Source: Candidatus Zhuqueibacterota bacterium
GTDB taxonomy: Bacteria > Zhuqueibacterota > Zhuqueibacteria > Thermofontimicrobiales > Thiofontviventaceae
Direction of reading: 5' to 3'
Length of the DNA stretch: 49,540 nucleotides
Assembly (NCBI GenBank): GCA_016931935.1
Contig: JAFGDW010000131.1
Coordinates: forward strand, 1-49,540
A program made the position numbers and the translations under genes. How positions within the stretch are numbered: position 1 is the stretch's first letter; each line of letters begins with the position of its first letter. A model generated the notes under the pieces. The model saw only the letters and a list, made by a program, of their open reading frames with translations. It ran no database searches and had not been told where the DNA came from. Below are positions 27,390 to 36,912 of this stretch, piece by piece.

Positions 27390-29258
27390 TTATAAATACC
27401 AGCCCACTTCAAGATTTATATTGTTGATATAATACCGATCTCTGTTTACCTGATCGATTGCCCGCCGTGAACCGCTGAATAATACATGTATACGTTCATG
27501 CGGCATATATTGCAAATTAATTGTTGGTCCATAGCTGATATAATCGTTCAATCCAAGTGCGCTTATTGAATTTGAATTCGATGAAAAATTAAAATTTTCT
27601 GAACGCTTGTAAAAAAGCGCACCAACAGAAATATTCGCATGGGAGATAATTTCGTACGTTAATAATGCTTTGGCATAATGATTTTGGCGGGTTGAAATAA
27701 TCATTTCAGTCCAGTCATCCCAAAACAATTTACCATTTTCCTCAAGCTCCAATTTATAATTTATTGTAGCTGATGTACGCCGTGTGATTGAAAATGTCAA
27801 AATATGGTGTGTCATAAATTTACGGTATACATAACTACGAATGTCGCTCGGAGATAGTGCACGTTCCTCAAAATCATAATCTACGTAATTCGCCAAAACT
27901 TCAAATGCCTGAAATATTCGTGTACGTCGATTAATGACGTAATGAATTTCCGGATATAACCGGATGATTCGCATCCAGTTATTATCGGCACTTCGTTGGC
28001 CAAAAATAAATACAAGGTGTTTCAGGTTTACGCTTCCATTTAATTTGAGTTTCAATCGGGGGGTAAATCGATGTGAAAAAATCCAAGTGTTATCGATCCG
28101 AAGTTCATCGCGGTCGTCAAAATTTGTACGTTCGGGCGTGTCGTAACGATAAATACTCGCGTGATGCCGGGTTGTTAATGTGTCGAATTTGCCAAACGAT
28201 ATATCCGTATCCATACCCATTGCCAGGCGGGTACTTTTGTAATCCGGTGAGACATAGGCAATTCGTGACGAAAATGGAAGCGAACGCAATGAATCGGGTG
28301 TTTCATTGCGAAGGTTATTAGTTTCGTAGGTTAGCTTAAAATTATTTTGTATGTGACTGGTGTTAAGTAGCAATCTAAATTCATTCATTGAAGAAAAATC
28401 AGTTTTTGCTCGTCTGTCTTTCGTGCCAAGCCTGTTTACAGCCGTTTGTTTTGAATTAATTTCGGATTGTGTCACTAATAACAGTTTTTTCGTGAGTCTG
28501 TAGGTAAGATTGTTACTGATCGTCAAAACATTCTCATTCAAACTTTCCACGTTTGTATTACTTCCATCCCAACGGTCATAATTATCCCGGCGTTTCTTCT
28601 TCCATTGGATGGAAAGAGAATCGGACGTGTCAGAATAAAAAGTTTTATTTACTGCATAATGAACTTGCATATCGCTATTTTCACGGACGGCAAATTGATC
28701 ACCGTTCAAATACAGCCGAACCTGGTTGGCATATTCGTTCCAGTCGACACGAGGCATCATAAAATCGACCAGGTAGGTCATTCCTTGATCGTGCTGGTCC
28801 AGACGATTGTCAAATTTATAGCCCATCAGTGTTGTAATGTTACAATTGGGAATGTATTGTGTCTGGAATCCCAAGCTACCAAAATTGGTCAAAATATCAT
28901 TTTTAATGCCGGAAATTCGGTCGGCGAAACTAACAGATGATGCAATGACTTTACCAGCAAGTCCGGGAGTGATGGGTACATTCAAGTTAAAATTAAATTG
29001 CTGATCGTCCTTCCACATGCGCTGTCCCTGATTTGCCCGCAGCATGGAAGATCGGTACGATTCATCGATACCAATGTAACCACCATTTTCAAAGGCGGTC
29101 TCGTATTTCCAAATGGAATCCCATTTATATATATTGACATTATTATCAAAACTGTTCACGATTGAAAACGGCATACGTGCCGCCGCAGTACCCGTGGAAG
29201 CAGTATGAACCCATATTAAAATCAGTATCACACATTGATACGTTTTTCTCAAACCCAT
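27390..29258 (-). CDS. Putative outer-membrane beta-barrel protein
   Basis: A 622-residue protein with a signal peptide (hydrophobic CVILILIWVHTAS, then Ala-rich cleavage region). The rest is rich in alternating polar/aromatic strands, with many Asn, Arg, Tyr and Thr, for example MQVHYAVNKTFY and SLSIQWKKKRRDNY. It ends in an amphipathic strand, NLEVGWYL, the usual barrel-closing signal region. This pattern indicates a large outer-membrane barrel; I do not recognise a named family and no transport substrate can be inferred. It lies between DUF502 (38 bases upstream) and the RsbW-like kinase (15 bases downstream), an operon-like arrangement. Confidence 0.75.
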   Translation of the reverse strand: MGLRKTYQCVILILIWVHTASTGTAAARMPFSIVNSFDNNVNIYKWDSIWKYETAFENGGYIGIDESYRSSMLRANQGQRMWKDDQQFNFNLNVPITPGLAGKVIASSVSFADRISGIKNDILTNFGSLGFQTQYIPNCNITTLMGYKFDNRLDQHDQGMTYLVDFMMPRVDWNEYANQVRLYLNGDQFAVRENSDMQVHYAVNKTFYSDTSDSLSIQWKKKRRDNYDRWDGSNTNVESLNENVLTISNNLTYRLTKKLLLVTQSEINSKQTAVNRLGTKDRRAKTDFSSMNEFRLLLNTSHIQNNFKLTYETNNLRNETPDSLRSLPFSSRIAYVSPDYKSTRLAMGMDTDISFGKFDTLTTRHHASIYRYDTPERTNFDDRDELRIDNTWIFSHRFTPRLKLKLNGSVNLKHLVFIFGQRSADNNWMRIIRLYPEIHYVINRRTRIFQAFEVLANYVDYDFEERALSPSDIRSYVYRKFMTHHILTFSITRRTSATINYKLELEENGKLFWDDWTEMIISTRQNHYAKALLTYEIISHANISVGALFYKRSENFNFSSNSNSISALGLNDYISYGPTINLQYMPHERIHVLFSGSRRAIDQVNRDRYYINNINLEVGWYL

Positions 29259-29296
29259 ACCCCGATGTGAGTGGCCATTTTTTGATTAGTTAATAC

Positions 29297-29947
29297 TCAG
29301 GATGGCGTTGTAACTAGTTTGGAATCGATAGCTCGTTTGCCGTTTGCTGTATTATTCGGTCTGACAACACCTCCGGAAATAACAAGTTTTAGTGCTTCCT
29401 CGATTGTCATATCCAACATAATAACATCGTGTCGAGGGATAAATAATAGATACCCGGATGTCGGATTAGGCGTTGTCGGTACAAACACACTAAGCATATC
29501 CTTTTGAAGTTTATCCTGTATTTCTCCACCTGTATTCTGCGTCAGGAATGCAACTGAATATATTCCATGTCGGGGATATTCAATAAGAACAGCGTTTTTA
29601 AAGACTTCACGTTGTTCCGATAAAAACGCCTTGCTTATTTGTTGAATGGCTAGATAAATTCGATTTATCAACGGAATTCGTGTCACAATCAAGTCACCGA
29701 GTGCAAATATTCGTTTCCCCAAATAATTGCGTGCCATCATACCCGTCAGCAGTATTACGCTAAATACAATAAGCAAACTGATTCCCGGAAATGTGTAGAC
29801 ACCGAATTTTGTCAGAAATTTACTGATGTTGCCTTGCAAATTTCCATATATGGTTGTGAATAACCAAAAAATGATAAAAATGGTCATGACAAACGGAAAC
29901 AGGACGAGTAGTCCGGTGATAAAATAACTTTTTAACTTTTTCCACAT
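29297..29947 (-). CDS. DUF502 family membrane protein
   Basis: The N-terminal KLKSYFITGLLVLFPFVMTIFIIFWLF is the recognisable start of DUF502. A second membrane helix lies near residues 50-70 (GISLLIVFSVILLTGMMARNYLG). The conserved IPLINRIYLAIQQISKAF and VLIEYPRHGIYSVAFLT segments follow. Length (216 residues) is typical. The family is widespread, membrane-embedded and functionally uncharacterised in most bacteria. It begins 13 bases after the ftsB stop. Confidence 0.9.
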   Translation of the reverse strand: MWKKLKSYFITGLLVLFPFVMTIFIIFWLFTTIYGNLQGNISKFLTKFGVYTFPGISLLIVFSVILLTGMMARNYLGKRIFALGDLIVTRIPLINRIYLAIQQISKAFLSEQREVFKNAVLIEYPRHGIYSVAFLTQNTGGEIQDKLQKDMLSVFVPTTPNPTSGYLLFIPRHDVIMLDMTIEEALKLVISGGVVRPNNTANGKRAIDSKLVTTPS

Positions 29948-29960
29948 TCGTTTAAATTCC

Positions 29961-30302
29961 TCATTCCTTATCAGGCGAGTTTATAATATAAATCTTTTCA
30001 TCGTCTTTGCCCATATATTTTTTTTCTCGTACCTGTTTTTCTATATATGCATCACTATTATTAAGTAATTCGATTTCTCGTTTTAATCTTTCATTTTCCT
30101 GTTTTAAAGCGTCTATTTCCTTTATTAATTTATTTTTTTCGGACTGTAGCTTCACATATTGTACAAGCCCGTTATCGCCTTGCAGAAATAAGTACACCAC
30201 GAGCAATGCGATAATTATAATAATAAAATTTAAACGCTGCTTTTGTGGTGATTTTGATTGTTGTACTTTTTTTCGCTTTTGAGTAGGCATGGATTGCTTC
30301 AT
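29961..30302 (-). CDS. ftsB: FtsB/DivIC-like septum formation initiator
   Basis: A bitopic protein of 113 residues. It has a basic cytoplasmic N-terminus, one membrane helix (FIIIIIALLVVYLFL), then a long periplasmic coiled coil with heptads of Leu/Ile and a short C-terminal tail. This is the FtsB/DivIC architecture, part of the FtsQLB complex that activates septal peptidoglycan synthesis. Its position directly downstream of eno supports the call, since eno-ftsB is a common pairing. A hairpin separates the two genes. The internal Met5 is an alternative start. Confidence 0.88.
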   Translation of the reverse strand: MKQSMPTQKRKKVQQSKSPQKQRLNFIIIIIALLVVYLFLQGDNGLVQYVKLQSEKNKLIKEIDALKQENERLKREIELLNNSDAYIEKQVREKKYMGKDDEKIYIINSPDKE

Positions 30303-30312
30303 TAATATAAAG

Positions 30313-30349
30313 ATGCCCCTTCACAGAAAAGTAATCCGTGGAGGGGCAT
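30313..30349 (-). terminator. Hairpin between eno and ftsB
   Basis: On the minus strand ATGCCCCTCCAC and GTGAAGGGGCAT form a 12-position stem with one mismatch, 15 bases after the eno stop. It is followed by CTTTATATTA rather than a clean T-run. It probably acts as a partial terminator or attenuator within the eno-ftsB unit. Confidence 0.6.
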
Positions 30350-30363
30350 TGTGAATGCTATTA

Positions 30364-31671
<1,308 letters not shown>

Positions 31672-31793
31672 TTAAATTAAAGGTTTTGATAGCAACATTG
31701 TTCATGTTCGTTTTTCATTATACTATCATTATTATATATAAAAAGCATAATGCCGATTGAAAACAGAATTCTTTGATAGATTGAGATCGCTTG

Positions 31794-33266
31794 TTAAATT
31801 ATGAATTGAAGTAAACCCCACATTGCGATTGCGGCACTAATTGTACATATTGTGTTGACGATATCGTTGTTTATCCATGCATAACCCGAAGTTAATTTTG
31901 TGGTTGTCTGATTACAATGTAAAATTTTTTCTGTATATTTATTACATGTCGGACATTGGTACTGCGCCTGAATGGTCGCTCCGGCAATACTGTCGAAAAT
32001 ACTGCCAATAAAACCGGCCAATGTGATTGTTACTAACAATGAAAGATCAGTTTCCTTCATAAATAAATGTGAAGCAATTACCAAGCTGCCAATAATTCCG
32101 CCTAAAGAACCAAGTAATGTAACGCCTCCTGAAGTTCCGGTAGGAACACGACGAAAGGTTAGAATGTGCCGCGGCGAAAATTTTGAAAACACCCCGATTT
32201 CGGTTCCCCATGTATCCGCTGTTGCCGCTGCAACAGATGCTAAAAACAGGTAATACCATACAGGATGCGGATATAAATAATGAAGCAGTACAATAATTCC
32301 GCCAACTCCACCATTCGCCCATACCTGCCACATATCACGCTGACTGGATTTTTCAAACGTATCAGCTACAATTTTTTTACGTTTCTTCCCCAATTTCGAA
32401 ATTAAACTGGAAAGAATAAAAAAACTCAGAATTGGTAATGCGAAATTCCACCCACCAATTCCGAATACAATCGTTCCGAGCAAGAAGGTGGCAACTGTAC
32501 CGCTGTTACTTAAGAATCGAAGTTTATATGAAATAAGGGCAATGATTGCAGCCAGTAACATTCCAATTGTGAAACCAGTGACCAGTTCTGGTCTGAATAT
32601 CATCAAATGCATCACAAATGCCGACCCGATCGGTACCGTCAAATTATCCGAACCACGATACGAGATTGCCTCGCAGACTGTAGCAATAACCGCGGTTAGC
32701 AGTGCCATTATCACGATTGTTTTTGTATATATCGCTACGCCGTTGGGCGACTTTGACCACCAAACCATAATGACGACCAACAATGTTACGATAAACATTG
32801 CAGCGGATCCCTGGATTGATTTTTTTTCTCCGCCGAGTCGATAGGAAATTGGTCGCTTTACTGTCCTCCCAACGATGGCTGCACTTGCATCTGCCAACGC
32901 GAGAATAAGCATCGATGTTATCAGAATAATTTTTGAATGATGCCAAAATAGAGCTGTAAGAATGAAAAAGGCGAACGGATAATAAACAGTGCCATAACTT
33001 ATCCTGCCCGTTCCATTGTATGACGTCAATTTACCCAAACGAATCGCTACGAAATTCACAATTCCGAAAGTTCCGGCAATTATCAACATTGGTAACGAAG
33101 AAGAGAAAAACATGGGAGTGAGCGCAACAAAAATGCCGGTTATGATGTGCACAACCTTGCGAGTAACCTCAGGTGATTTGTCGGTATGCTTTCGGACCAG
33201 TTCACTTATCGTGATAAGAACGATCAGGCAGGCGAGGAAGATACATCCCCAAAACCAATCTATCAT
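31794..33266 (-). CDS. Fused VTE5-like isoprenoid-alcohol kinase and DUF92 (VTE6-like) membrane protein
   Basis: Two membrane domains are joined. Residues ~1-215 resemble the dolichol kinase/phytol kinase (SEC59/VTE5) family: RKVVH (36-40), LALADASAA (122-130), GGEKKSIQGSAAM (145-157) and EAISYRGSDNLTVPI (199-213), a CTP-dependent alcohol kinase pattern. Residues ~217-490 match DUF92/TMEM19: WANGGVG, AAATADTWGTEIG, PTGTSGGVTLLG, GSIFDSIAGATIQ, then CPTC...HC and a final NDIVN. In plants VTE5 phosphorylates phytol and VTE6, a DUF92 protein, phosphorylates phytyl phosphate. A fusion would put both steps in one polypeptide, for prenyl-alcohol salvage; the actual alcohol is unknown. There is no clear Shine-Dalgarno, but a consensus promoter lies upstream. 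Confidence 0.85.
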   Translation of the reverse strand: MIDWFWGCIFLACLIVLITISELVRKHTDKSPEVTRKVVHIITGIFVALTPMFFSSSLPMLIIAGTFGIVNFVAIRLGKLTSYNGTGRISYGTVYYPFAFFILTALFWHHSKIILITSMLILALADASAAIVGRTVKRPISYRLGGEKKSIQGSAAMFIVTLLVVIMVWWSKSPNGVAIYTKTIVIMALLTAVIATVCEAISYRGSDNLTVPIGSAFVMHLMIFRPELVTGFTIGMLLAAIIALISYKLRFLSNSGTVATFLLGTIVFGIGGWNFALPILSFFILSSLISKLGKKRKKIVADTFEKSSQRDMWQVWANGGVGGIIVLLHYLYPHPVWYYLFLASVAAATADTWGTEIGVFSKFSPRHILTFRRVPTGTSGGVTLLGSLGGIIGSLVIASHLFMKETDLSLLVTITLAGFIGSIFDSIAGATIQAQYQCPTCNKYTEKILHCNQTTTKLTSGYAWINNDIVNTICTISAAIAMWGLLQFII

Positions 33267-33316
33267 ACATTATAAAAGGAATTAATCATTGCATTTAATT
33301 TAAAATTTTGCTATAC

Positions 33317-33345
33317 TATTTACGCATTTTTTTTTTTAAAGTCAA
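33317..33345 (-). promoter_or_regulatory. Vegetative promoter of the fused kinase/DUF92 gene
   Basis: On the minus strand TTGACT (33345-33340) and TAAATA (33322-33317) are 17 bases apart, with an A11 tract in the spacer. The -10 is about 50 bases before the start codon. Confidence 0.6.
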
Positions 33346-33361
33346 TAGATATTTCAAAAAG

Positions 33362-33669
33362 TTATCCACATTCCAGTGACGTGTGCTTGTGGGTAGTATT
33401 GCGATATTTCCAATTTCAATTTTGTACGTTAGTATCAATTTGAACAAAATGTTATCGATATATTTTTTTTGATAAATTTCAAAATATTTTGGTCGAAGCC
33501 GTATATGTAATAAATATAATTAGTTAAAATTATGGAAAAATGTATATCCATATATTGGCGTTACAGAAAGTTAACATGCAAGATATAGTATGAATGGTAT
33601 GCTTTGTTCCAAAATGAAATACTAACAATCGATGATAGATTTCCACAAGTTATCCACATTTTATTCACA
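33362..33669 (+). other. AT-rich intergenic region with DnaA boxes, candidate replication origin or DnaA-controlled promoter
   Basis: The 434-base gap between the divergent neighbours (33267-33700) has no gene. It holds two perfect DnaA boxes TTATCCACA (33362-33370 and 33650-33658) and a one-mismatch box TTATTCACA (33661-33669) directly after the second. The stretch between them is very AT-rich. I saw no other perfect box in the window. Three in 310 bases is far above chance. The usual origin neighbours (dnaA, dnaN, gidA) are not present, so this may instead be a DnaA-regulated promoter. Confidence 0.5.
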
Positions 33670-33700
33670 TGAATTTCTATCAATCGTAAGTCGATGAAAA

Positions 33701-34441
33701 ATGGAAACTACAGTTTACAATCGCAAGCAAATTCTCATCATTCATCATGATGTGTATCAGGCTAACAATCTGAAGCAGAATTTGGGAAATTATCCTTATG
33801 ATGTTACCACGCTTTATGAAGGCAATGAGGGCTTGGAATTCGCTGAACAGAATCATCCGGACGTAATTTTGGCGTCTGCACACTTAAAAGATGTGGATGG
33901 AATTGATCTGTGTTGGATGATTCGCCAGGCTCCCGAGATTGCTCATACTCCTTATTTTTTGATTGCCGAATATATCAATCATGAGGAAAAAATCAATGCG
34001 TTTCGCACGGGTGTAGATGGTATTTTTGATAATACAACATCCATTCGGGAACTTTATACACGGATTGAAGCCATTCTGAAACGTTCAGATTATAAGGCGC
34101 CATCAAATAGTGGTGTGAAGGCATCTTTGCATGGTAAAATTCCGCATTTTACAGTTGTTGAGGTGTTGCAACTGCTGAATATTTCCCAAAAAAGTGGTAC
34201 AGTTGTTTTGATGAATGAATCACAAAAAGGGGAAATTGGATTCTGGGAAGGCAAAATCGTCTGGGCGCGTCAAGGGGAATTAATTGGTGAAGAAGCCGTT
34301 CATGCAATTGCTTGCTGGAAAAACGGTTACTTTTCCTTTGAAAAAGATCTTATTCACCCGATTGTCAATGTTCATGCTGCCACAATGCAATTAATTCTTG
34401 ATTGCTGCAAAGTGTTGGACGAACAAGGTGCGGAAATTTGA
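33701..34441 (+). CDS. PATAN (DUF4388) regulator with a degenerate receiver domain
   Basis: The N-terminal ~125 residues have the CheY-like fold pattern, but the phospho-acceptor is missing. In PDVILASAHLKDVDG, Ser59 occupies the Asp position. The first acidic pair is reduced (ILIIHHD) and the usual Lys is not evident. The C-terminal ~100 residues form a PATAN/DUF4388 domain. It begins SLHGKIPHFTVVEVLQLLNISQKSGTV and ends with the FEKDL segment. Such proteins are common in deltaproteobacteria and FCB relatives and take part in gliding, pilus or two-component signalling. Here phosphorylation-independent output seems likely. The ribosome binding site is weak. It precedes the pseudopilin-like gene. 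Confidence 0.8.
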   Translation: METTVYNRKQILIIHHDVYQANNLKQNLGNYPYDVTTLYEGNEGLEFAEQNHPDVILASAHLKDVDGIDLCWMIRQAPEIAHTPYFLIAEYINHEEKINAFRTGVDGIFDNTTSIRELYTRIEAILKRSDYKAPSNSGVKASLHGKIPHFTVVEVLQLLNISQKSGTVVLMNESQKGEIGFWEGKIVWARQGELIGEEAVHAIACWKNGYFSFEKDLIHPIVNVHAATMQLILDCCKVLDEQGAEI

Positions 34442-34619
34442 GTCACCTGTATCCGAATTAGCCACATTGTTTTAAAACACTTCATTAGCCAACTACTTTA
34501 TTTATCCGCTATTAAAATATTTTAAAATTCCTTAACTAAATTTAAGATAATAAGTTAACACAAATGTTAGCCACATCACATTCTTAATGCTTGAAGTGGT
34601 GTATATTCACAGTGACAAT

Positions 34620-34635
34620 TGGCATATTCCTTGCA
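34620..34635 (+). promoter_or_regulatory. Sigma54 (-24/-12) promoter of the pseudopilin-like gene
   Basis: TGGCATA-TTCC-TTGCA matches the sigma54 consensus TGGCACG-N4-TTGCA at almost every important base, with GG and GC at exactly the required 10-base separation. The predicted start is near 34647, about 14 bases before the ATG. The 218-base gap upstream has room for activator sites; repeated TTAGCCA-type words (near 34458, 34485 and 34567) might be such sites. Confidence 0.8.
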
Positions 34636-34660
34636 AATAAGTAGAAAAAAAGGAACGATA

Positions 34661-35005
34661 ATGGATAAGCTAAAAAAAATACTACTGGTCAAAACATTTG
34701 TGATAATACTGCTTCTTTGTATTTTTGTTGCGGCAGCAATTCCACGATATGTCAATCTGCAACGAAACAAAGAAGCCAGTGAGTGTCAACGCAATCAAGT
34801 ATTGGTTGAAACTGCACTGGCTCTTGCATACGCCGAAAGTCTCGCGGTCAATCGCACTGAATTTCCAAAGCAATTAACGGCAAGTATGTTTGAAGACGGT
34901 GTGATACCCACCTGTCCTCATTCCCATCTGCCGATCACTTTTGATACAACTACGGGAACGGCATTTTGCCCATCGTCAATCCCATCACACAATCGGACGT
35001 ATTGA
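34661..35005 (+). CDS. Type IV pseudopilin-like protein with an atypical N-terminus
   Basis: A 114-residue protein. The N-terminal helix runs directly into AAAIPRYVNLQRNKEASECQRNQ, the hallmark of type II secretion/type IV pilus pseudopilins. The C-terminus has the two-Cys end (CPHSHLPITFDTTTGTAFCPS) typical of minor pilins. The usual prepilin cleavage motif (Gly before Phe, then Glu5) is absent: the sequence is KKILLVKTFVIILLLCIF, and the hydrophobic stretch is about six residues shorter than normal. It may be a non-processed or specialised pilin. AAGGA precedes the ATG and a sigma54 promoter is directly upstream. A prepilin peptidase gene lies 2.6 kb away. Confidence 0.72.
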   Translation: MDKLKKILLVKTFVIILLLCIFVAAAIPRYVNLQRNKEASECQRNQVLVETALALAYAESLAVNRTEFPKQLTASMFEDGVIPTCPHSHLPITFDTTTGTAFCPSSIPSHNRTY

Positions 35006-35048
35006 TCAATCTGGTGTTTAATACTATCTTTAAAATTTATGTTTAATA

Positions 35049-36443
35049 CTAATGTTCACGTTCGACTTTGATTTGATACTTCTGCAATTTACGATACAAC
35101 GTTGTTCGGCCAATCCCCAACTTAGTAGCTGTTGATGACATGTTGTAATTATTCATCCGTAATGCCTGTTTCAATACTGCCTCTTCAACTTCATCCAATG
35201 GCACAATATTGCTGGAAATTGAAAATGTCTTTTTGATATCCATATAACCGCCACCGTCGATAGTTGCGCCTCCGTGTGAAATAACATTCATGGGCAAATG
35301 TTCCGGCAAAATGGTATCTTCTTCAACAAGCAACATAGAGCGCTCCAAAACGTTTTCCAGTTCACGTATATTTCCGGGCCAATCATATTCGGTTAAATAT
35401 TGCATGGCTGAATCAGAAATCCGTTTGACAGCGGTATTATTTTTTGTATTATATTTTTCGATAAAATTTGTTACGAGCGTGGGAATGTCCGGTTTACGAT
35501 CACGCAATGGCGGCAGGAATAGTGGGAACACATGAACGAGGTAATATAGATCTTCCCTGAAATTACCATGCTTTACTTCGGTGTCGAGATGCTTGTCGGT
35601 GCCGGCAATCACACGAATGTCCAGTTCGACCGGGTATTCGGCTCCGATTGGATGAATTCGTTTTTCCTGCAATGTTTTTAAAATTTTTACCTGTGCCATC
35701 GGAGACAGTTTTGATATTTCATCGAGATATAGCGTTCCGCCGTTGGCTTGCTCAAATTTACCGTATTTGCGACGATTCAATTCCGGTTGCACCACTCCGA
35801 AAAGTTCTTCGTCCAGCAATGCATCCGGGATAGCCGAGCAGTTCATCGCAATAAACGGACCGTTTTTCCGATAGCCATTAAAATGAATCACCTTTGCCAG
35901 AGTCTCTTTGCCTGCGCCGCCTTCGCCATGAATACATACCGTGACATCGGTTTGGATAATCCGGTTTAGATTTCTAAAGATTTCCTGCATCTTACTGCTG
36001 TTACCAACAAGGTTCTGAATATCATATTGCCGTGTCAATTCGTCACGTAACTGGATGACTTCCTGGGTCAACTGGCGATTTACCAGTGCGTTCTTAACGA
36101 CGACTTCCAGTCGTTTCCATTCCACAGGTTTGTTTAGAAAATCAAATGCGCCTAAATCTATTGCACGTTCAATGACATGTGTCCGGCCATCACCGGAAAG
36201 AATAATCACAGGTAGTGATGGATCATTTTCCTTGATTTTTTGCAGGATGTCGAGGCCATTCGTATTCGGCATGATCAAGTCGAGCATGACTAGATCATAC
36301 GTGTGGCTCATCATCTTCTCCAACCCTTCCATGCCATCGTTGGCATTATCCACATTATAATCCGAGCGTTGTAGTATTTCACTCATAAGTTGAGTGAAGT
36401 CGACCTCATCATCAATAACCAGAATTGAGTTATGACGAGTCAT
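35049..36443 (-). CDS. NtrC-like response regulator lacking the GAFTGA loop
   Basis: The receiver (phospho-acceptor Asp55 in DLVMLDLIMPNTNG) is followed by an AAA+ domain and a Fis-type HTH (ending TTLYRKLQKYQI). Walker A is GEGGAGKE (173-180) and Walker B is LYLDEI (238-243). FREDLYYLV carries the arginine finger. Where GAFTGA should stand, between ELFG and GKFEQA, there is only VVQPELNRRKY, about three residues shorter than usual. GAFTGA is the sigma54-contacting loop, so this protein is unlikely to activate sigma54 transcription by itself. It may act as a sigma54-independent regulator, an antagonist or a partner in mixed oligomers. It is the last gene of the cluster from 38.6 kb and converges on the pseudopilin gene. 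Confidence 0.88.
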   Translation of the reverse strand: MTRHNSILVIDDEVDFTQLMSEILQRSDYNVDNANDGMEGLEKMMSHTYDLVMLDLIMPNTNGLDILQKIKENDPSLPVIILSGDGRTHVIERAIDLGAFDFLNKPVEWKRLEVVVKNALVNRQLTQEVIQLRDELTRQYDIQNLVGNSSKMQEIFRNLNRIIQTDVTVCIHGEGGAGKETLAKVIHFNGYRKNGPFIAMNCSAIPDALLDEELFGVVQPELNRRKYGKFEQANGGTLYLDEISKLSPMAQVKILKTLQEKRIHPIGAEYPVELDIRVIAGTDKHLDTEVKHGNFREDLYYLVHVFPLFLPPLRDRKPDIPTLVTNFIEKYNTKNNTAVKRISDSAMQYLTEYDWPGNIRELENVLERSMLLVEEDTILPEHLPMNVISHGGATIDGGGYMDIKKTFSISSNIVPLDEVEEAVLKQALRMNNYNMSSTATKLGIGRTTLYRKLQKYQIKVEREH

Positions 36444-36478
36444 ATTTTTTTCTCCATTACTTCGTTGCGTTTGTTTGG

Positions 36479-36760
36479 TTAATTACAGGTGCATGGCACC
36501 ATTCTAATTCGTACCAACCGATATTCCGCATCGTATGTCGCTAGCCGCTGTAAGGCTGAAGGAGTTGCACTTGTCGACGTATTATTGTTGTGCAACGTTA
36601 TACCCTGAAGTCCTGAGTTGCGAAATGTCCGTTTAAATCGCTCCTGTGGAGATTCGTACGCTTTTTTCAACACCATGAGTTGTTGAATTCGAGTCAGATT
36701 AGTCTTCGGTTTGGAGGATTTTGGCAGGCGAATTTGTGAATGTGGAATATAGTTTCTCAT
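36479..36760 (-). CDS. Hypothetical basic protein, 93 residues
   Basis: Strongly basic, with no signal peptide or membrane helix. It has a Lys/Arg-rich N-terminal half (RLPKSSKPKTNLTRIQQLMVLKKAY), a Ser/Thr/Asn-rich middle and a C-terminus ending in MVPCTCN with two closely spaced cysteines. I recognise no family. GGGAAAT is about nine bases before the ATG. It lies 35 bases upstream of the GAFTGA-less regulator and downstream of the 57-residue gene, probably in one operon with them. Confidence 0.5.
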   Translation of the reverse strand: MRNYIPHSQIRLPKSSKPKTNLTRIQQLMVLKKAYESPQERFKRTFRNSGLQGITLHNNNTSTSATPSALQRLATYDAEYRLVRIRMVPCTCN

Positions 36761-36784
36761 ATTTTTTTATTTCCCATTTTTATT

Positions 36785-36824
36785 TATTTAGACAGCCAGC
36801 AGCTTGCTACTGGCTGTCTAAATA
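36785..36824 (-). promoter_or_regulatory. Strong hairpin between the 57- and 93-residue genes
   Basis: Perfect 15-bp inverted repeats (36785-36799 and 36810-36824, sharing TTTAGACAGCCAG) enclose a 10-base centre that can fold further. No T-run follows, so it is not a simple intrinsic terminator. A GGCTGTC copy (36903-36909 on the minus strand), just after the 57-residue gene, could pair with the hairpin's first arm instead, making two mutually exclusive structures before the ribosome binding site of the 93-residue gene. Confidence 0.55.
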
Positions 36825-36912
36825 GGGGAGGACCAGGGCCGCCCGATAAAACTATTTCACTAAAGGAGGTTACTAATTTTTTATATATTGCACACTACAT
36901 CGGACAGCCCAA

